Part shown: piece after piece, positions 34,423-43,115 of the stretch
Position numbering within the stretch: position 1 is the first letter of the stretch
Layout of the letters: every line of letters starts with the position of its first letter
Assembly: GCA_017997715.1 (NCBI GenBank)
Contig: JAGOEM010000002.1
Coordinates: forward strand, 1 to 63,962
Length of the DNA: 63,962 nt
Origin: Ottowia sp.
GTDB taxonomy: Bacteria; Pseudomonadota; Gammaproteobacteria; Burkholderiales; Burkholderiaceae_C
Direction: 5' to 3'
Translations under genes and position numbers: made by a program
Notes under the pieces: model-generated
What the model saw: only the letters and a program-made list of their open reading frames with translations
Told to the model about the DNA's origin: nothing
Database searches by the model: none

Positions 34423-36000
34423 ATGAACGACATGAGCACGATGTGGGGCTCCATGCAAAGCGCCATGGGCACCCATCTGCCGCAGGTGCTGGGGGCGCTG
34501 GTCATCTTCATCATTGGCTGGCTGGTGGCGGCGCTGATCAAGGCGGGCGCGCGCAAGGGCCTGGCGGCGCTGCGCATCAACGACCGGTTTGCCGGCCCCA
34601 CCGGGCAACGGGTGGACATCGAAGGCGTGATCGCGCTGGCCCTGTTCTGGGTGGTGATGCTGCTGACGCTGGCCGCCATGTTCAACGCGCTGAACCTGTC
34701 GATGGTGTCGGGTTCGTTCGCGGCGCTGACCACGCAGTTGTTTGAATACGCGCCACGCCTGCTGGGCGCGGTGCTGCTGTCGCTGCTGGCCTGGCTGATC
34801 GCCACGCTGGTGCGCGGGCTGACGCAAAAGGTGCTGGACCGCACCACGCTGGACGAAAAGCTGTCCGAGCACGCCAACATGTCGCCGATCAGCGAAAGCC
34901 TGTCCAACGCGCTGTTCTGGCTGGTGATCCTGCTGTTCGTGCCCGCCATTCTGGGCGCGCTGCAAATGGAAGGCCTGCTGGCGCCGCTGCGCGAGATGAC
35001 CGCCAAGGCGCTGGACATCCTGCCCAACATCGTGGCGGCGCTGATCATTGGCGGCCTGGGCTGGATCGTCGCCACGGTGCTGCGCAACCTGACCACCAAC
35101 CTGCTGCGCTCGGTCGGGGCCGACCAGATCGGCAGCAAGGCGGGCCTGGCCGAAACGGTGCAGATTTCCGGCCTGGCCGGCCTGCTGGTGTTCATCGTGG
35201 TGTTCGTGCCGGCGCTGATCGCCGCGCTGGACGCGCTGAAGATCGACGCCATCTCGCGCCCCGCCACCGACATGCTGGCGCTGTTGATGGACGCGGTGCC
35301 GCGCATCGTGGCGGCCGGCCTGATCCTGGTGGTGACCTGGATGGTGGCGTCATTCGCCACGCGCATTCTGGCCAGCCTGCTGGCCAGCGTGGGGCTGGAC
35401 ACGCTGCCCGCGCGCCTGGGCATGCAAGAGGCGTTTGTCAAAACCCGCCCTTCCACGCTGATCGGCCGCATCGCCCTGGTGTTTGCCATGCTGTTCGCGG
35501 TGGTTGAGGCCGGCAACCAGCTGGGCTTTGACCGCTTCAGCGACATGATCATGACCTTTGTCGAGTTTGCCGGCGACGTGCTGCTGGGCTCGGTCATCCT
35601 GGTCATCGGCTTCATGCTGGCCAACATCGCCTACGAGGCGATCTCGCGCGCCAGCGGCGAAGGCGGGCGCGGCACCATCGTGGCGCGGGTGGCGCGCTTT
35701 GCCATTCTGGGCATCGTGCTGGCCATGGGCCTGCGCGCCATGGGCATTGCCGACGACATCGTCAACCTGGCCTTCGGCCTGACGCTGGGCGCCGTGGCCG
35801 TCGCCTTTGCCCTGGCCTTTGGCCTGGGCGGGCGCGACGCGGCGGGCCGCCTGGCATCGCGCTGGGTGGACCGCATCACCAGCAAGCCGGCCGCCGCGCC
35901 CGAAGCGCCCCACGTGCCCGCGTTCACGCCCGATCCGCTGGCCGATGCGCCCGCTTCACCGCAGCCGCCGGCCACGTCGCCGCCCAACGACCTTCCCTGA
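34423..36000 (+). CDS. Mechanosensitive channel-type membrane protein with conserved TM-helix repeats
   Basis: A 525-residue integral membrane protein. About ten hydrophobic helices come in repeated units (GALVIFIIGWLVAALIKAGA, NIVAALIIGGLGWIVATVLR, LGSVILVIGFMLANIAYEAI), the conserved TM-helix repeat of MscS-related small-conductance channels of the CmpX type. The glycine/alanine-rich pore-like end (LAFGLTLGAVAVAFALAFGL) precedes a proline-rich cytosolic tail. A strong ribosome site (AGGAG) precedes ATG 34423. The longer frame from 34279 lacks support. Confidence 0.82.
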   Translation: MNDMSTMWGSMQSAMGTHLPQVLGALVIFIIGWLVAALIKAGARKGLAALRINDRFAGPTGQRVDIEGVIALALFWVVMLLTLAAMFNALNLSMVSGSFAALTTQLFEYAPRLLGAVLLSLLAWLIATLVRGLTQKVLDRTTLDEKLSEHANMSPISESLSNALFWLVILLFVPAILGALQMEGLLAPLREMTAKALDILPNIVAALIIGGLGWIVATVLRNLTTNLLRSVGADQIGSKAGLAETVQISGLAGLLVFIVVFVPALIAALDALKIDAISRPATDMLALLMDAVPRIVAAGLILVVTWMVASFATRILASLLASVGLDTLPARLGMQEAFVKTRPSTLIGRIALVFAMLFAVVEAGNQLGFDRFSDMIMTFVEFAGDVLLGSVILVIGFMLANIAYEAISRASGEGGRGTIVARVARFAILGIVLAMGLRAMGIADDIVNLAFGLTLGAVAVAFALAFGLGGRDAAGRLASRWVDRITSKPAAAPEAPHVPAFTPDPLADAPASPQPPATSPPNDLP

Positions 36001-36096
36001 GTGCGGCTGGCTTGCCCGCCGGGCCTGGCGCCCGGCAGGTGCCAAGCCCGCACGCAGCCGCTAAAATCCCCGATTCCCTACGTTGAAGAGGCCCTT

Positions 36097-36243
36097 ATGT
36101 CCGCACCCGCCCACGACGATCACGCTGAAGAGATTCCTCACGATCCCGTCGAAGAAGTGACCAAGCACATCCCTGTGGTGATTCCGCTGGCTGGCGCGAT
36201 CATGATGTTTCTGCTGGCCTTCATCGCCGTCAAGATGGCCTGA
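36097..36243 (+). CDS. Small single-pass membrane protein (48 residues)
   Basis: An acidic, His-rich N-terminus (MSAPAHDDHAEEIPHDPVEE) is followed by one helix IPLAGAIMMFLLAFIAVKMA ending the protein. A GAAGAGG ribosome site stands 6 bp before the ATG. This short frame is embedded in a longer one from 36001, but only this part looks coding. Function unknown. It could be a subunit-like small membrane protein. Confidence 0.65.
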   Translation: MSAPAHDDHAEEIPHDPVEEVTKHIPVVIPLAGAIMMFLLAFIAVKMA

Positions 36244-36267
36244 ACGGCGCTGAGGCGTATTGATGGA

Positions 36268-36323
36268 TCAAATCAGGCTCTAGCGCAATGTGGATCTGCG
36301 CAAGCAGCTAGAAATTTAGTAGC
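36268..36323 (-). repeat. Dispersed repeat, copy 10
   Basis: On the minus strand: TTCTAGCTGCTTGCGCAGAT, loop, then TTGCGCTAGAGCCTGATTT. Located 25 bp after the small membrane protein stop. Confidence 0.75.
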
Positions 36324-36361
36324 AAAAAGCCGCGCCCTGGGCACTGGGGTGCGGCTTTTTG
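36324..36361 (+). terminator. Intrinsic terminator before pckG
   Basis: AAAAAGCCGC, a 17-nt loop, GCGGCTTTTT. T-rich on both strands. It directly abuts repeat copy 10. Confidence 0.85.
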
Positions 36362-36461
36362 TCATCTGTCAGCCTGTTGGGCACCAGGTTTCATAAAATC
36401 GTCACCCGCGCTGGCCGGCCAGGCCGCCCCCGTTGGATCGGCAGCGCCCCCTTAGAAAAAG

Positions 36462-36498
36462 TCGGTTTTCCCAAGGCCAGCCTGCTTTGGGAAAGACG
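36462..36498 (+). promoter_or_regulatory. Imperfect inverted repeat in pckG leader
   Basis: TCGGTTTTCCCAAG and TTTGGGAAAGACGA pair over about 14 positions with two or three mismatches. It ends 24 bp before the pckG start. It could be an operator or a 5' UTR hairpin. No known regulator site was recognised. Confidence 0.45.
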
Positions 36499-36522
36499 AT
36501 TTACATACTCTGGAGACCTCCC

Positions 36523-38400
36523 ATGAACGCACCCCTGACCCCCGGGCAGATCAAGGATCTGAATACCCCGACCTACGTCAAGAACGCCAAGCTGATCGCC
36601 TGGGTTGGCGACATGGTCGCCCTGTGCAAGCCCGACAGCGTGTACTGGTGCGACGGCAGCCAGGCCGAATACGACCGCCTGTGCCAGCAACTGGTCGACG
36701 CCGGCACCTTCAAGAAGCTCAACCCCGCCAAGCGCCCGGGCTCGTTCCTGGCCTGCTCCGACCCTTCCGACGTGGCGCGCGTGGAAGACCGCACCTTCAT
36801 CTGCAGCGAACGCCAGGAAGACGCCGGCCCCACCAACAACTGGACGCCCCCGGCCGAGATGCGCGAGAAGCTGACGCCCCTGTTCGATGGCTGCATGCGC
36901 GGCCGCACCATGTACGTGGTGCCGTTCAGCATGGGCCCGCTGGGCAGCCCCATCGCGCACATCGGCGTGGAACTGTCTGACAGCGCCTACGTCGCCGTCA
37001 ACATGAAGCTGATGACCCGCATGGGCCAGGGCGCCATCGAGGTGCTGGGCGAAAACGGCGACTTCGTGCCCTGCGTGCACACCGTGGGCGCGCCGCTGGC
37101 GGCCGGTGCAACGGACCAGACCAGCTGGCCCTGCAACCCCGATGTGAAGTACATCGTCCACTACCCCGAAACGCGCGAAATCTGGTCCTACGGCTCGGGC
37201 TACGGCGGCAACGCGCTGCTGGGCAAGAAGTGCTTTGCGCTGCGCATCGCCTCCAACATGGGGCGCGACCAGGGCTGGCTGGCCGAACACATGCTGATCC
37301 TGGGCGTGACCAAGCCCGATGGCCGCAAATACCACGTCGCCGCCGCCTTCCCCAGCGCCTGCGGCAAGACCAACTTCTCGATGCTGGTGCCGCCCGAAGG
37401 CTTCGCTGGCTGGAAAGTCACCACCATCGGCGACGACATCGCCTGGATCAAGCCCGGTGCCGACGGCAAGCTGTACGCCATCAACCCCGAGGCGGGTTAC
37501 TTTGGCGTGGCCCCCGGCACCAACCTGCTCACCAACCCCAACTGCATGGCCAGCCTGGATGAGAACGTCATCTTCACCAACGTCGCGCTGACCGACGACG
37601 GCGACGTGTGGTGGGAAGGCCTGGAAAAAGACCAGGGCGCGCTGCCCGCGCACCTGATCGACTGGCAGGGCAAGGACTGGACGCCCGAAGACGGCAAGGC
37701 CGGCCGCAAGGCCGCGCACCCCAACGCGCGCTTCACCGTCGCCGCCACCAACAACCCCGCGCTGGACGCGGCCTGGGACGACCCGGCCGGCGTCGCCATC
37801 GACGCCTTCATCTTCGGCGGCCGCCGCTCCACCACCGTGCCGCTGATCACCGAGGCGCGCGACTGGACCGAAGGCGTCTACATGGCCGCCACCATGGGCA
37901 GCGAAACCACCGCCGCCGCCTTTGGCGCGCAAGGCGTGGTGCGCCGCGACCCGTTCGCCATGCTGCCCTTCTGCGGCTACAACATGGCCGACTACTTCGG
38001 CCACTGGCTCAAGCTGGGTGAAAAGCTGCAAGCGCAAGGCGCCACGCTGCCCAAGGTGTACTGCGTCAACTGGTTCCGCAAGGACGAAGGCGGCAAGTTC
38101 GTCTGGCCCGGCTACGGCGAGAACATGCGCGTGCTGAAGTGGATCATCGACCGCGCCGAAAACCTCGCCGCCGGCCAGCAGACCATGTTCGGCGTCAGCC
38201 CTGAGTACACCGAAATCAACTGGACCGGCCTGGCCTTCAGCCCCGAGCAGTTCGCCACCGTCACCAGCATCGACAAAGCGGCCTGGCAGCAGGAATTCCA
38301 GCTGCACGACGAGCTGTTCAACCAGCTGGCGCAAGGCCTGCCCGAAGCGCTGAGCCAGACCAAGGCGGCAATGCAGGCGCGGCTGCAAGCGCTGGCGTAG
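36523..38400 (+). CDS. pckG: Phosphoenolpyruvate carboxykinase (GTP)
   Basis: A 625-residue enzyme converting oxaloacetate and GTP to phosphoenolpyruvate, GDP and CO2 in gluconeogenesis. GTP-type signatures: PEPCK P-loop [16 protein letters not shown] with the mobile catalytic Cys, kinase-2 [10 protein letters not shown], substrate-binding [29 protein letters not shown], and NWFRKDEGG. The length matches the family. A GGAGAC ribosome site precedes the ATG. Flanked by terminators on both sides, it is likely a single-gene unit. Confidence 0.96.
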   Translation: MNAPLTPGQIKDLNTPTYVKNAKLIAWVGDMVALCKPDSVYWCDGSQAEYDRLCQQLVDAGTFKKLNPAKRPGSFLACSDPSDVARVEDRTFICSERQEDAGPTNNWTPPAEMREKLTPLFDGCMRGRTMYVVPFSMGPLGSPIAHIGVELSDSAYVAVNMKLMTRMGQGAIEVLGENGDFVPCVHTVGAPLAAGATDQTSWPCNPDVKYIVHYPETREIWSYGSGYGGNALLGKKCFALRIASNMGRDQGWLAEHMLILGVTKPDGRKYHVAAAFPSACGKTNFSMLVPPEGFAGWKVTTIGDDIAWIKPGADGKLYAINPEAGYFGVAPGTNLLTNPNCMASLDENVIFTNVALTDDGDVWWEGLEKDQGALPAHLIDWQGKDWTPEDGKAGRKAAHPNARFTVAATNNPALDAAWDDPAGVAIDAFIFGGRRSTTVPLITEARDWTEGVYMAATMGSETTAAAFGAQGVVRRDPFAMLPFCGYNMADYFGHWLKLGEKLQAQGATLPKVYCVNWFRKDEGGKFVWPGYGENMRVLKWIIDRAENLAAGQQTMFGVSPEYTEINWTGLAFSPEQFATVTSIDKAAWQQEFQLHDELFNQLAQGLPEALSQTKAAMQARLQALA

Positions 38401-38432
38401 TGACCTGACCGGCCCTTGGCATCCAGCCCGAC

Positions 38433-38460
38433 AACGGCGCCTGCGTGGCGCCGTTCTTGT
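38433..38460 (+). terminator. Terminator-like hairpin after pckG
   Basis: AACGGCGCC, 5-nt loop, GGCGCCGTT: a perfect 9-bp stem followed by a T-rich stretch CTTGT, 33 bp after the pckG stop. Confidence 0.75.
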
Positions 38461-38509
38461 CGGTGCGGCTTGCTGGGACGTGGCTTGCTGGCGTGCTGCG
38501 CGCTTCTGT

Positions 38510-38558
38510 TTCAATAGCTGTCAGCGCCCGTGGAATTGGCGCTACAGGCCTTTTTTGT
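38510..38558 (+). repeat. Dispersed repeat, copy 11
   Basis: TTCAATAGCTGTCAGCGCCC, loop, then GGCGCTACAGGCCTTTTTTG. This is one of the best-preserved copies and carries a T run like a terminator. Confidence 0.85.
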
Positions 38559-38890
38559 ACAGAAGTCGGCGGCCAGCGGCGTTCCGCAGGGCCTTGGCCC
38601 TGGCAGCGGTGTTGGCCTGGGCGTGAACCGGCCCGCCCAGCGCCACACGCGGCGTGAACACGGCGTAAACACACGGCGCGCACCCAAGGCAGACGTGCCC
38701 CAGCGCAAGCGCAAGCCGAAGCGCGGCAATGCACCGCGCCCTTTGTAGCGCAGCACGCGCGCACGTGCCCATGGCCAGCGATCAGCCAGCCAAGCGAGCT
38801 TTGGGGCGTGGGGACAGCCTTGGCACGAACCCACCGCCAAGGCGGTGGCGCGTACCGATGACCGGCCAGCCCGCGCCATCAATGGCAGCA

Positions 38891-38943
38891 GGCTTTTAGG
38901 TCTTCAGCGCTTGACTGGCAAGCGCTGATAGCTATGTTTTCAG
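38891..38943 (-). repeat. Dispersed repeat, copy 12
   Basis: On the minus strand: AAACATAGCTATCAGCGCTT, loop, then AAGCGCTGAAGACCTAAAA. CAGCGCTT/AAGCGCTG pair perfectly. It lies just after the small gene ending at 38951. Confidence 0.8.
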
Positions 38944-38950
38944 GAGTGGA

Positions 38951-39118
38951 TCAGCGCACCACGCCCAGATAGGCGAGGGCGGCGCGGCGCAGTTCGGCGG
39001 CGCGGCGGGGATCGGTACCGGCGCTGGCTTCAGCACGCTCCATGAGTTGAGCGGGCACGCTGGCGGTACGAGGTGCGATGGAGGCGCCGATGGCGCGTTG
39101 GATCAGACGGAGCAACAT
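38951..39118 (-). CDS. Small hypothetical protein (55 residues)
   Basis: Predicted product MLLRLIQRAIGASIAPRTAS and a basic, Ala/Arg-rich helical end (PRRAAELRRAALAYLGVVR). It is not recognised. Support comes from context: a -10-like TACAAT about 70 bp upstream and a palindrome beyond it. No clear ribosome site is present. A longer upstream frame crosses the promoter-like region and is not favoured. Confidence 0.5.
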   Translation of the reverse strand: MLLRLIQRAIGASIAPRTASVPAQLMERAEASAGTDPRRAAELRRAALAYLGVVR

Positions 39119-39181
39119 TTCAAAAGCGAACGTCGGTTGATTGGCCGGGTTCGCGGGGGTTTTGGCTTTTGGCCGATATCT

Positions 39182-39214
39182 GTATTGTAGGGACGGCCTA
39201 GGGTTTTCCCTAGG
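39182..39214 (-). promoter_or_regulatory. Promoter with CCTAGGG palindrome
   Basis: CCTAGGG, TTTT, CCCTAGG (39197-39214) is a perfect inverted repeat. On the minus strand it is followed 8 bp later by TACAAT (-10-like, about 39183-39188), so the palindrome would cover the -35 region. This looks like an operator-controlled promoter reading toward the small gene at 38951. Confidence 0.5.
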
Positions 39215-39401
39215 GGTTGCGCTCCAAACCGTGAAGGCCTGCGCAGTCGCCCCGGGTTGCCCCGTGCGACACTCGCGCTGAACGTGGTACGCGGGCAACA
39301 CTGGGCCGACAGGCGGTGGTTTGAACCGCTGATTTCACCTCGCCCATTGCGCCTTCGCGCCTTCGCCCCATCGCGCCGCGTTCGATTCACTGCGCTGCCC
39401 T

Positions 39402-40274
39402 ATGAACATCCAACTGCTGTCCGACTTGCACCTGGAATCCGCCCCCGCTTTCCGTGCCGAACCCGCGCCCGGCGCCGATGCGCTGGTGCTGGCGGGCGAT
39501 ATCGGCTCGTACCAGCGCGGCTCGGCCCTGCCCGCGCTGCACGACGAAGACTTTGGCCTGGCGCGCTTTTCGCCCCTGCCGCAGTACGCCGGCTGGCCGG
39601 TGCCGGTGATCTACGTGCCCGGCAACCACGAATACGACAGCCTGGACTTCGACGCCACGCACGCCCGGCTGCGCGCCACCTGCGAACGGCTGGGCATGGT
39701 CTGGCTGGAACGCGAAACCGTGCACCTGCAAGGCGTGCGCTGGATCGGCACCACGCTGTGGGCCGATTTCGACGCGCTGGCCCCGCGCGGCCCCGGCGCC
39801 AGCCTGAGCGCGCAGCTGGCCGCGCGCGAGAAGGCCTTTCGCGCCGCCAACCACTACCTGCGCAGCGCCGCCACGGTGCGCGATGGCCGGCCCTTTCTGG
39901 CCCAGCAGATGCGCGAACAGGCGCTGGCCTGCCAGGACTGGCTGCGCGCCGCGCTGGCCCCGCCCTTTGACGACGGCCCCACCGTGGTGGTGACCCACTT
40001 TGCCCCCAGCCTGCGCAGCGCCGACCCGCGCTACGGCCTGACGCCCGGCACCGCGGGCTTTTGCAACGCGCTGGACGACCTGCTGCCCCAGGCCGACCTG
40101 TGGCTGCACGGCCATCTGCACTGCGCGCTGGACTACCGCGTGGGGCGCTGCCGTGTGGTGGCCAACCCGCTGGGCTACGCCAGCAAGGGCGAGCAGCTGG
40201 CTTTCCAGCCCACCATGGTGCTGCCCGTGCAGCGCGTGGTGGCGGGTGCGGCCACCGGTGCCGCCGCGGCTTGA
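39402..40274 (+). CDS. Calcineurin-like metallophosphoesterase
   Basis: A 290-residue cytosolic phosphoesterase with all binuclear-metal motifs: LLSDLHLE (D8, H10), LVLAGDIGSYQRG, YVPGNHEYDS, VVVTHFAPS and HGHLHCALDYRVG. Substrates of this subgroup range from nucleotides to phosphodiesters and are not predictable. The start ATG follows a G/C-rich leader without a strong ribosome site. The Ala-rich C-terminus is probably unstructured. Confidence 0.85.
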   Translation: MNIQLLSDLHLESAPAFRAEPAPGADALVLAGDIGSYQRGSALPALHDEDFGLARFSPLPQYAGWPVPVIYVPGNHEYDSLDFDATHARLRATCERLGMVWLERETVHLQGVRWIGTTLWADFDALAPRGPGASLSAQLAAREKAFRAANHYLRSAATVRDGRPFLAQQMREQALACQDWLRAALAPPFDDGPTVVVTHFAPSLRSADPRYGLTPGTAGFCNALDDLLPQADLWLHGHLHCALDYRVGRCRVVANPLGYASKGEQLAFQPTMVLPVQRVVAGAATGAAAA

Positions 40275-40349
40275 TTCGGCGCAAAAACCGGTCTGGCGCG
40301 GTGCTTAAACTGAAGCAGCAGTTGCTTGCCCGATGAGAGAAAGACCACC

Positions 40350-40742
40350 GTGAAATTTGGCTACACCATCATCTACGTGCCCGATGTCCGCGCATCGCTG
40401 GACTTCTACACCCAGGCGTTTGGTCTGCCGCGCCGTTTTCTGCACGAATCCGGCGATTACGGTGAGCTGGAAACCGGCGCCACCACGCTGGCTTTTGCAT
40501 CGCATGGTTTGGGGCGCATGCATTTCCCGGCCGGCCACATCGAGGCCCACGCCAGCGCCAAGCCCCTGGGCATGGAAGTCGCCCTGGTCACCGACGATGT
40601 GGCGCAGGCCCATCAGCGGGCGCTGGCCGCCGGGGCCAGCGAGCTGGTGGCGCCCGCCGCCACGCCCTGGGGGCAGGTGGTGTCGTATGTGCGGTGCCCG
40701 GACGGGTCGCTGGTCGAGCTGTGTACGCCCATCGGTGCCTAG
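40350..40742 (+). CDS. VOC-superfamily (glyoxalase/bleomycin-resistance fold) protein
   Basis: A 130-residue protein with the paired beta-alpha-beta-beta-beta modules of the vicinal oxygen chelate fold: FGYTIIYVPDVRASLDFYTQ (N-terminal), LETGATTLAFASHGL, and EVALVTDDVAQAHQRALAAG to YVRCPDGSLVELCTP. The terminal Glu in VELCTP is the usual metal ligand. GTG at 40350 gives the family-typical start MKFGYTIIY and has GAGAGAAAG upstream. Confidence 0.82.
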   Translation: MKFGYTIIYVPDVRASLDFYTQAFGLPRRFLHESGDYGELETGATTLAFASHGLGRMHFPAGHIEAHASAKPLGMEVALVTDDVAQAHQRALAAGASELVAPAATPWGQVVSYVRCPDGSLVELCTPIGA

Positions 40743-41010
40743 CACCCCGGCAAGGCTTGAACCAGGTCTGCGCGCGCTTTGCCTGTTTGCCCGCCTGGCT
40801 GCAGGCGGTCTGCGGCGCTGCAAATCTTCGCGGCAGCCGGCCATCGCTGCGGTTGGCACGGCAGCGCCCTACCGCCTTCAGGGCGCGCTGCAGCGCCAGG
40901 ACTTATTCCGCGTCGCCCAAGGCATCACAATTCGGGCTTGGGCGTGGCACTTTGTGGCGCCATGTGATTCATACGATAGACACCCGTTTCCATTTCTTTG
41001 AGGAGAGCGC

Positions 41011-41433
41011 ATGAAAGTCCTACTGGCTGTCGACGGCAGCAACTACACCAAGAAAATGCTGGCGTACCTGACCACGCACGAGGAATTCCTCGCCGGGGAC
41101 GCTGAATTCACCGTACTGACCGTGATGCCGGCGCTGCCCGCCCGCGCCCGCGCTGCCGTGGGCAAGGAAACGGTGGACGCCTATTACGCCGACGAAGCGG
41201 CCAAGGTGCTGGACCCGGTGGTCAAGTTTCTGACCCGCCACGGCCTGAAGATCAAGACCGCATCCAAAGTGGGCGCAGCGGGCGAAACCATCGCCAAGGT
41301 TGCCGACGCGGGCAAGTTCGATCTGCTGATGATGGGCTCGCACGGCAACAGCGCGCTGGGCAACCTGGTCATGGGCTCGGTCGCCACCAAGGTGCTGGCC
41401 GGCTGCAGCGTGCCGGTGCTGCTGGTGCGCTGA
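41011..41433 (+). CDS. Universal stress protein (UspA family)
   Basis: A 140-residue Usp domain: N-terminal MKVLLAVDGSNYTKKMLAYL and the ATP-binding loop MGSHGNSALGNLVMGSVATK followed by VPVLLVR. The G-2x-G-9x-G(S/T) pattern needed for ATP binding is intact (GSHGNSALGNLVMGS). A strong GGAGAG ribosome site stands 5 bp before the ATG. A terminator follows, so it is probably monocistronic. Confidence 0.92.
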   Translation: MKVLLAVDGSNYTKKMLAYLTTHEEFLAGDAEFTVLTVMPALPARARAAVGKETVDAYYADEAAKVLDPVVKFLTRHGLKIKTASKVGAAGETIAKVADAGKFDLLMMGSHGNSALGNLVMGSVATKVLAGCSVPVLLVR

Positions 41434-41457
41434 AGCGCCCACGCCTTCGCCGCGCAG

Positions 41458-41483
41458 GCGCCTGGTTCACCAGGCGCTTTTTT
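41458..41483 (+). terminator. Intrinsic terminator of the uspA-like gene
   Basis: GCGCCTGG, TTCA loop region, CCAGGCGC then six T, 25 bp after the stop. Confidence 0.92.
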
Positions 41484-41488
41484 GTGCC

Positions 41489-41546
41489 AAATGGGCCTGT
41501 AGCGCAATACCAGTGGGCGCAGGCAGCTATACTAAATATAGCTATC
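41489..41546 (-). repeat. Dispersed repeat, copy 13
   Basis: On the minus strand: TAGTATAGCTGCCTGCGCCC, loop, then TTGCGCTACAGGCCCATTT. It lies between the uspA-like terminator and the convergent hydrolase gene. Confidence 0.82.
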
Positions 41547-41561
41547 CAGGGCGGCGCGCCC

Positions 41562-42359
41562 TCAGTGCAGCGGCTTGCGCCGTGCCGTGCGCAGGAAGTT
41601 GATCAGCGCCTCGTCGAAGGCGTCTGGCTGCTCCAGGTGCGGCAGGTGGCCGGCGCCTGGCAGGCTGAGTAACTGTGCGCCGGGAATGGCCTGCGCCATG
41701 CTGGCCAGCGTGTCGGGCGGCGTCACGCGGTCGTGCTCGCCCGCCACCAGCAAGCTTGGCGCGGCGATGTGCCCCAGTGCGGCGCGGCGGTCAAAGCCCT
41801 GCATCGCCCCCAGGGCGCGCCGCCAGGTGGCCGCGTGCACCAGCGACTGGCAGTAGGTGGCCAGCTGCACGCCTTCGGGCAGCGCGCCGGGGCTGACCAG
41901 GCGCGGCAGCAGCGTGTCGGCGATGGCCGCCATGTCGCGCCCTTCGTCCAGCCAGCGCAGGCTTTCGGTGATCAGGCGGTGGTACGCATCGCCCGCCAGC
42001 ACCGCGGGCGCCGTGGCCACCAGCACCAGGTGGCGCACCAGATCGGGGCGGCGCACGGCCACCTCCTGCGCCAGCATGCCGCCCATGCCGTGGCCGACCA
42101 GGGCCACGCTGCGGCGCGGCGCGTCGGCCATCAGCACCTCGATCAGGTGAACGCAGCTGGCCGCCAGGCCCATGAAGCTGTAGGGCTCGATCGGCGCGCT
42201 TTGGCCGTAGCCCGGCATGTTCCACGACACGCCGCGAAAGCCGACGCTGGCCAGCGCCTCGACCTGCGGCGCGAACGAGCGGAAGTTGCCGCCCGATCCG
42301 TGCAGCATCAACACCGTGGGGCCGTGGCCCAGGCTGGAAAACGTGGCGAGTGAGGGCAT
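41562..42359 (-). CDS. Alpha/beta-hydrolase fold protein lacking nucleophile serine
   Basis: A 265-residue alpha/beta-hydrolase: oxyanion-hole strand VLMLHGSGGNFRSF, WNMPGYGQS, acid residue in LLVAGEHDRVTPP, and catalytic-type His in LPGAGHLPHLEQP. The nucleophile elbow reads VGHGMGGMLAQE, with Gly where GHSMGG has Ser. The codon is GGC, not an obvious single-read ambiguity of a Ser codon other than AGC. The protein may therefore be non-hydrolytic or use another mechanism. The open frame continues to 43565 upstream, but the extension is Arg/His-rich antisense shadow. ATG 42359 starts the real fold. Confidence 0.8.
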   Translation of the reverse strand: MPSLATFSSLGHGPTVLMLHGSGGNFRSFAPQVEALASVGFRGVSWNMPGYGQSAPIEPYSFMGLAASCVHLIEVLMADAPRRSVALVGHGMGGMLAQEVAVRRPDLVRHLVLVATAPAVLAGDAYHRLITESLRWLDEGRDMAAIADTLLPRLVSPGALPEGVQLATYCQSLVHAATWRRALGAMQGFDRRAALGHIAAPSLLVAGEHDRVTPPDTLASMAQAIPGAQLLSLPGAGHLPHLEQPDAFDEALINFLRTARRKPLH

Positions 42360-42572
42360 GCGCCTATCGTACGGCGCGGCGCGCGTCACCGGATCGATGC
42401 AGCGGCTTGGGCGCGTGGTTGCGTGGCCGCGCGGCGGCGGTGGCCGGGCGCGGCAGGGCGGGTTGGCAGCGCGCCAGGGCGCGTGTGCGCGACGGGCTCG
42501 CAGCGCATCACCCTGACGCCTGCGCCGGCAAGGCCGCGTCGCTATGATCGACGGCTGCCTTCGCGCCACCCC

Positions 42573-43082
42573 ATGCCCGCATCTCCGTCTTCGCCCTTGT
42601 CCGAACCCTCTTCGCGCCAGTTTCGCAGTGCCATGGGCATGTTTGCCACCGGCGTGACCCTGGTCACGCTGCGCACCCCGCAGGGCGAACTGGCGGGGCT
42701 GACGGTGAATTCGTTCAATTCGGTGTCCATGCACCCACCGCTGATCGTGTGGAGCCTGGCCGAGCGTTCGCATTCGCTGGCGGCGTTCTGCGCCGCGTCG
42801 CATTACGCCGTCAACGTGCTGGCGGCCGATCAGCACGCGCTGGCGCTGCAGTTTGCGTCGTCGTCGGGCGACCGGTGGCGGGGCGTGGACTGGCGCCCGG
42901 GGCTGGGCGGCGCGCCGCTGGTGGCGGGCGCGCTGGCGCATTTCGAATGCGTCAACCAGCACCACCAGACCGAAGGCGACCACACGTTGTTCATCGGGCG
43001 GGTCGAACGCTGCAGCCACCACGCCGATCTGGCGCCGCTGATCTTCCATGGCGGCAAGTTCTTTGCCGAACACCCTGTCTGA
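42573..43082 (+). CDS. Flavin reductase-like (FMN-binding split-barrel) protein
   Basis: A 169-residue protein of the flavin-reductase family: SRQFRSAMGMFATGVTLVTL, LAGLTVNSFNSVSMHPPLIV (FMN-binding strands), SHYAVNVLAADQHALALQFA, and GDHTLFIGRVERCSHH. Such proteins supply reduced FMN to two-component monooxygenases or act as independent NAD(P)H:flavin reductases. No partner monooxygenase is adjacent. ATG 42573 is favoured. The upstream extension is Arg-rich and crosses a TATGAT -10-like box. Confidence 0.86.
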   Translation: MPASPSSPLSEPSSRQFRSAMGMFATGVTLVTLRTPQGELAGLTVNSFNSVSMHPPLIVWSLAERSHSLAAFCAASHYAVNVLAADQHALALQFASSSGDRWRGVDWRPGLGGAPLVAGALAHFECVNQHHQTEGDHTLFIGRVERCSHHADLAPLIFHGGKFFAEHPV

Positions 43083-43115
43083 GCCGCTGGCCTGCCCGGT
43101 GGTGAAGGGATGGAC

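Larger units (their letters stand above)
38461..38950. other. Gene-poor stretch with two repeat copies
   Basis: About 490 bp with no convincing gene. The open frames seen here are Arg/Pro-rich on both strands and lack ribosome sites or recognisable domains. Copies 11 and 12 of the dispersed repeat flank the stretch. Confidence 0.55.

Noticed and set aside
38530..38748. Plus-strand open frame of 72 codons ending KRKPKRGNAPRPL
   Set aside because: Overlaps repeat copy 11, has no ribosome site and contains low-complexity Arg/Lys/Pro; not distinguishable from chance.
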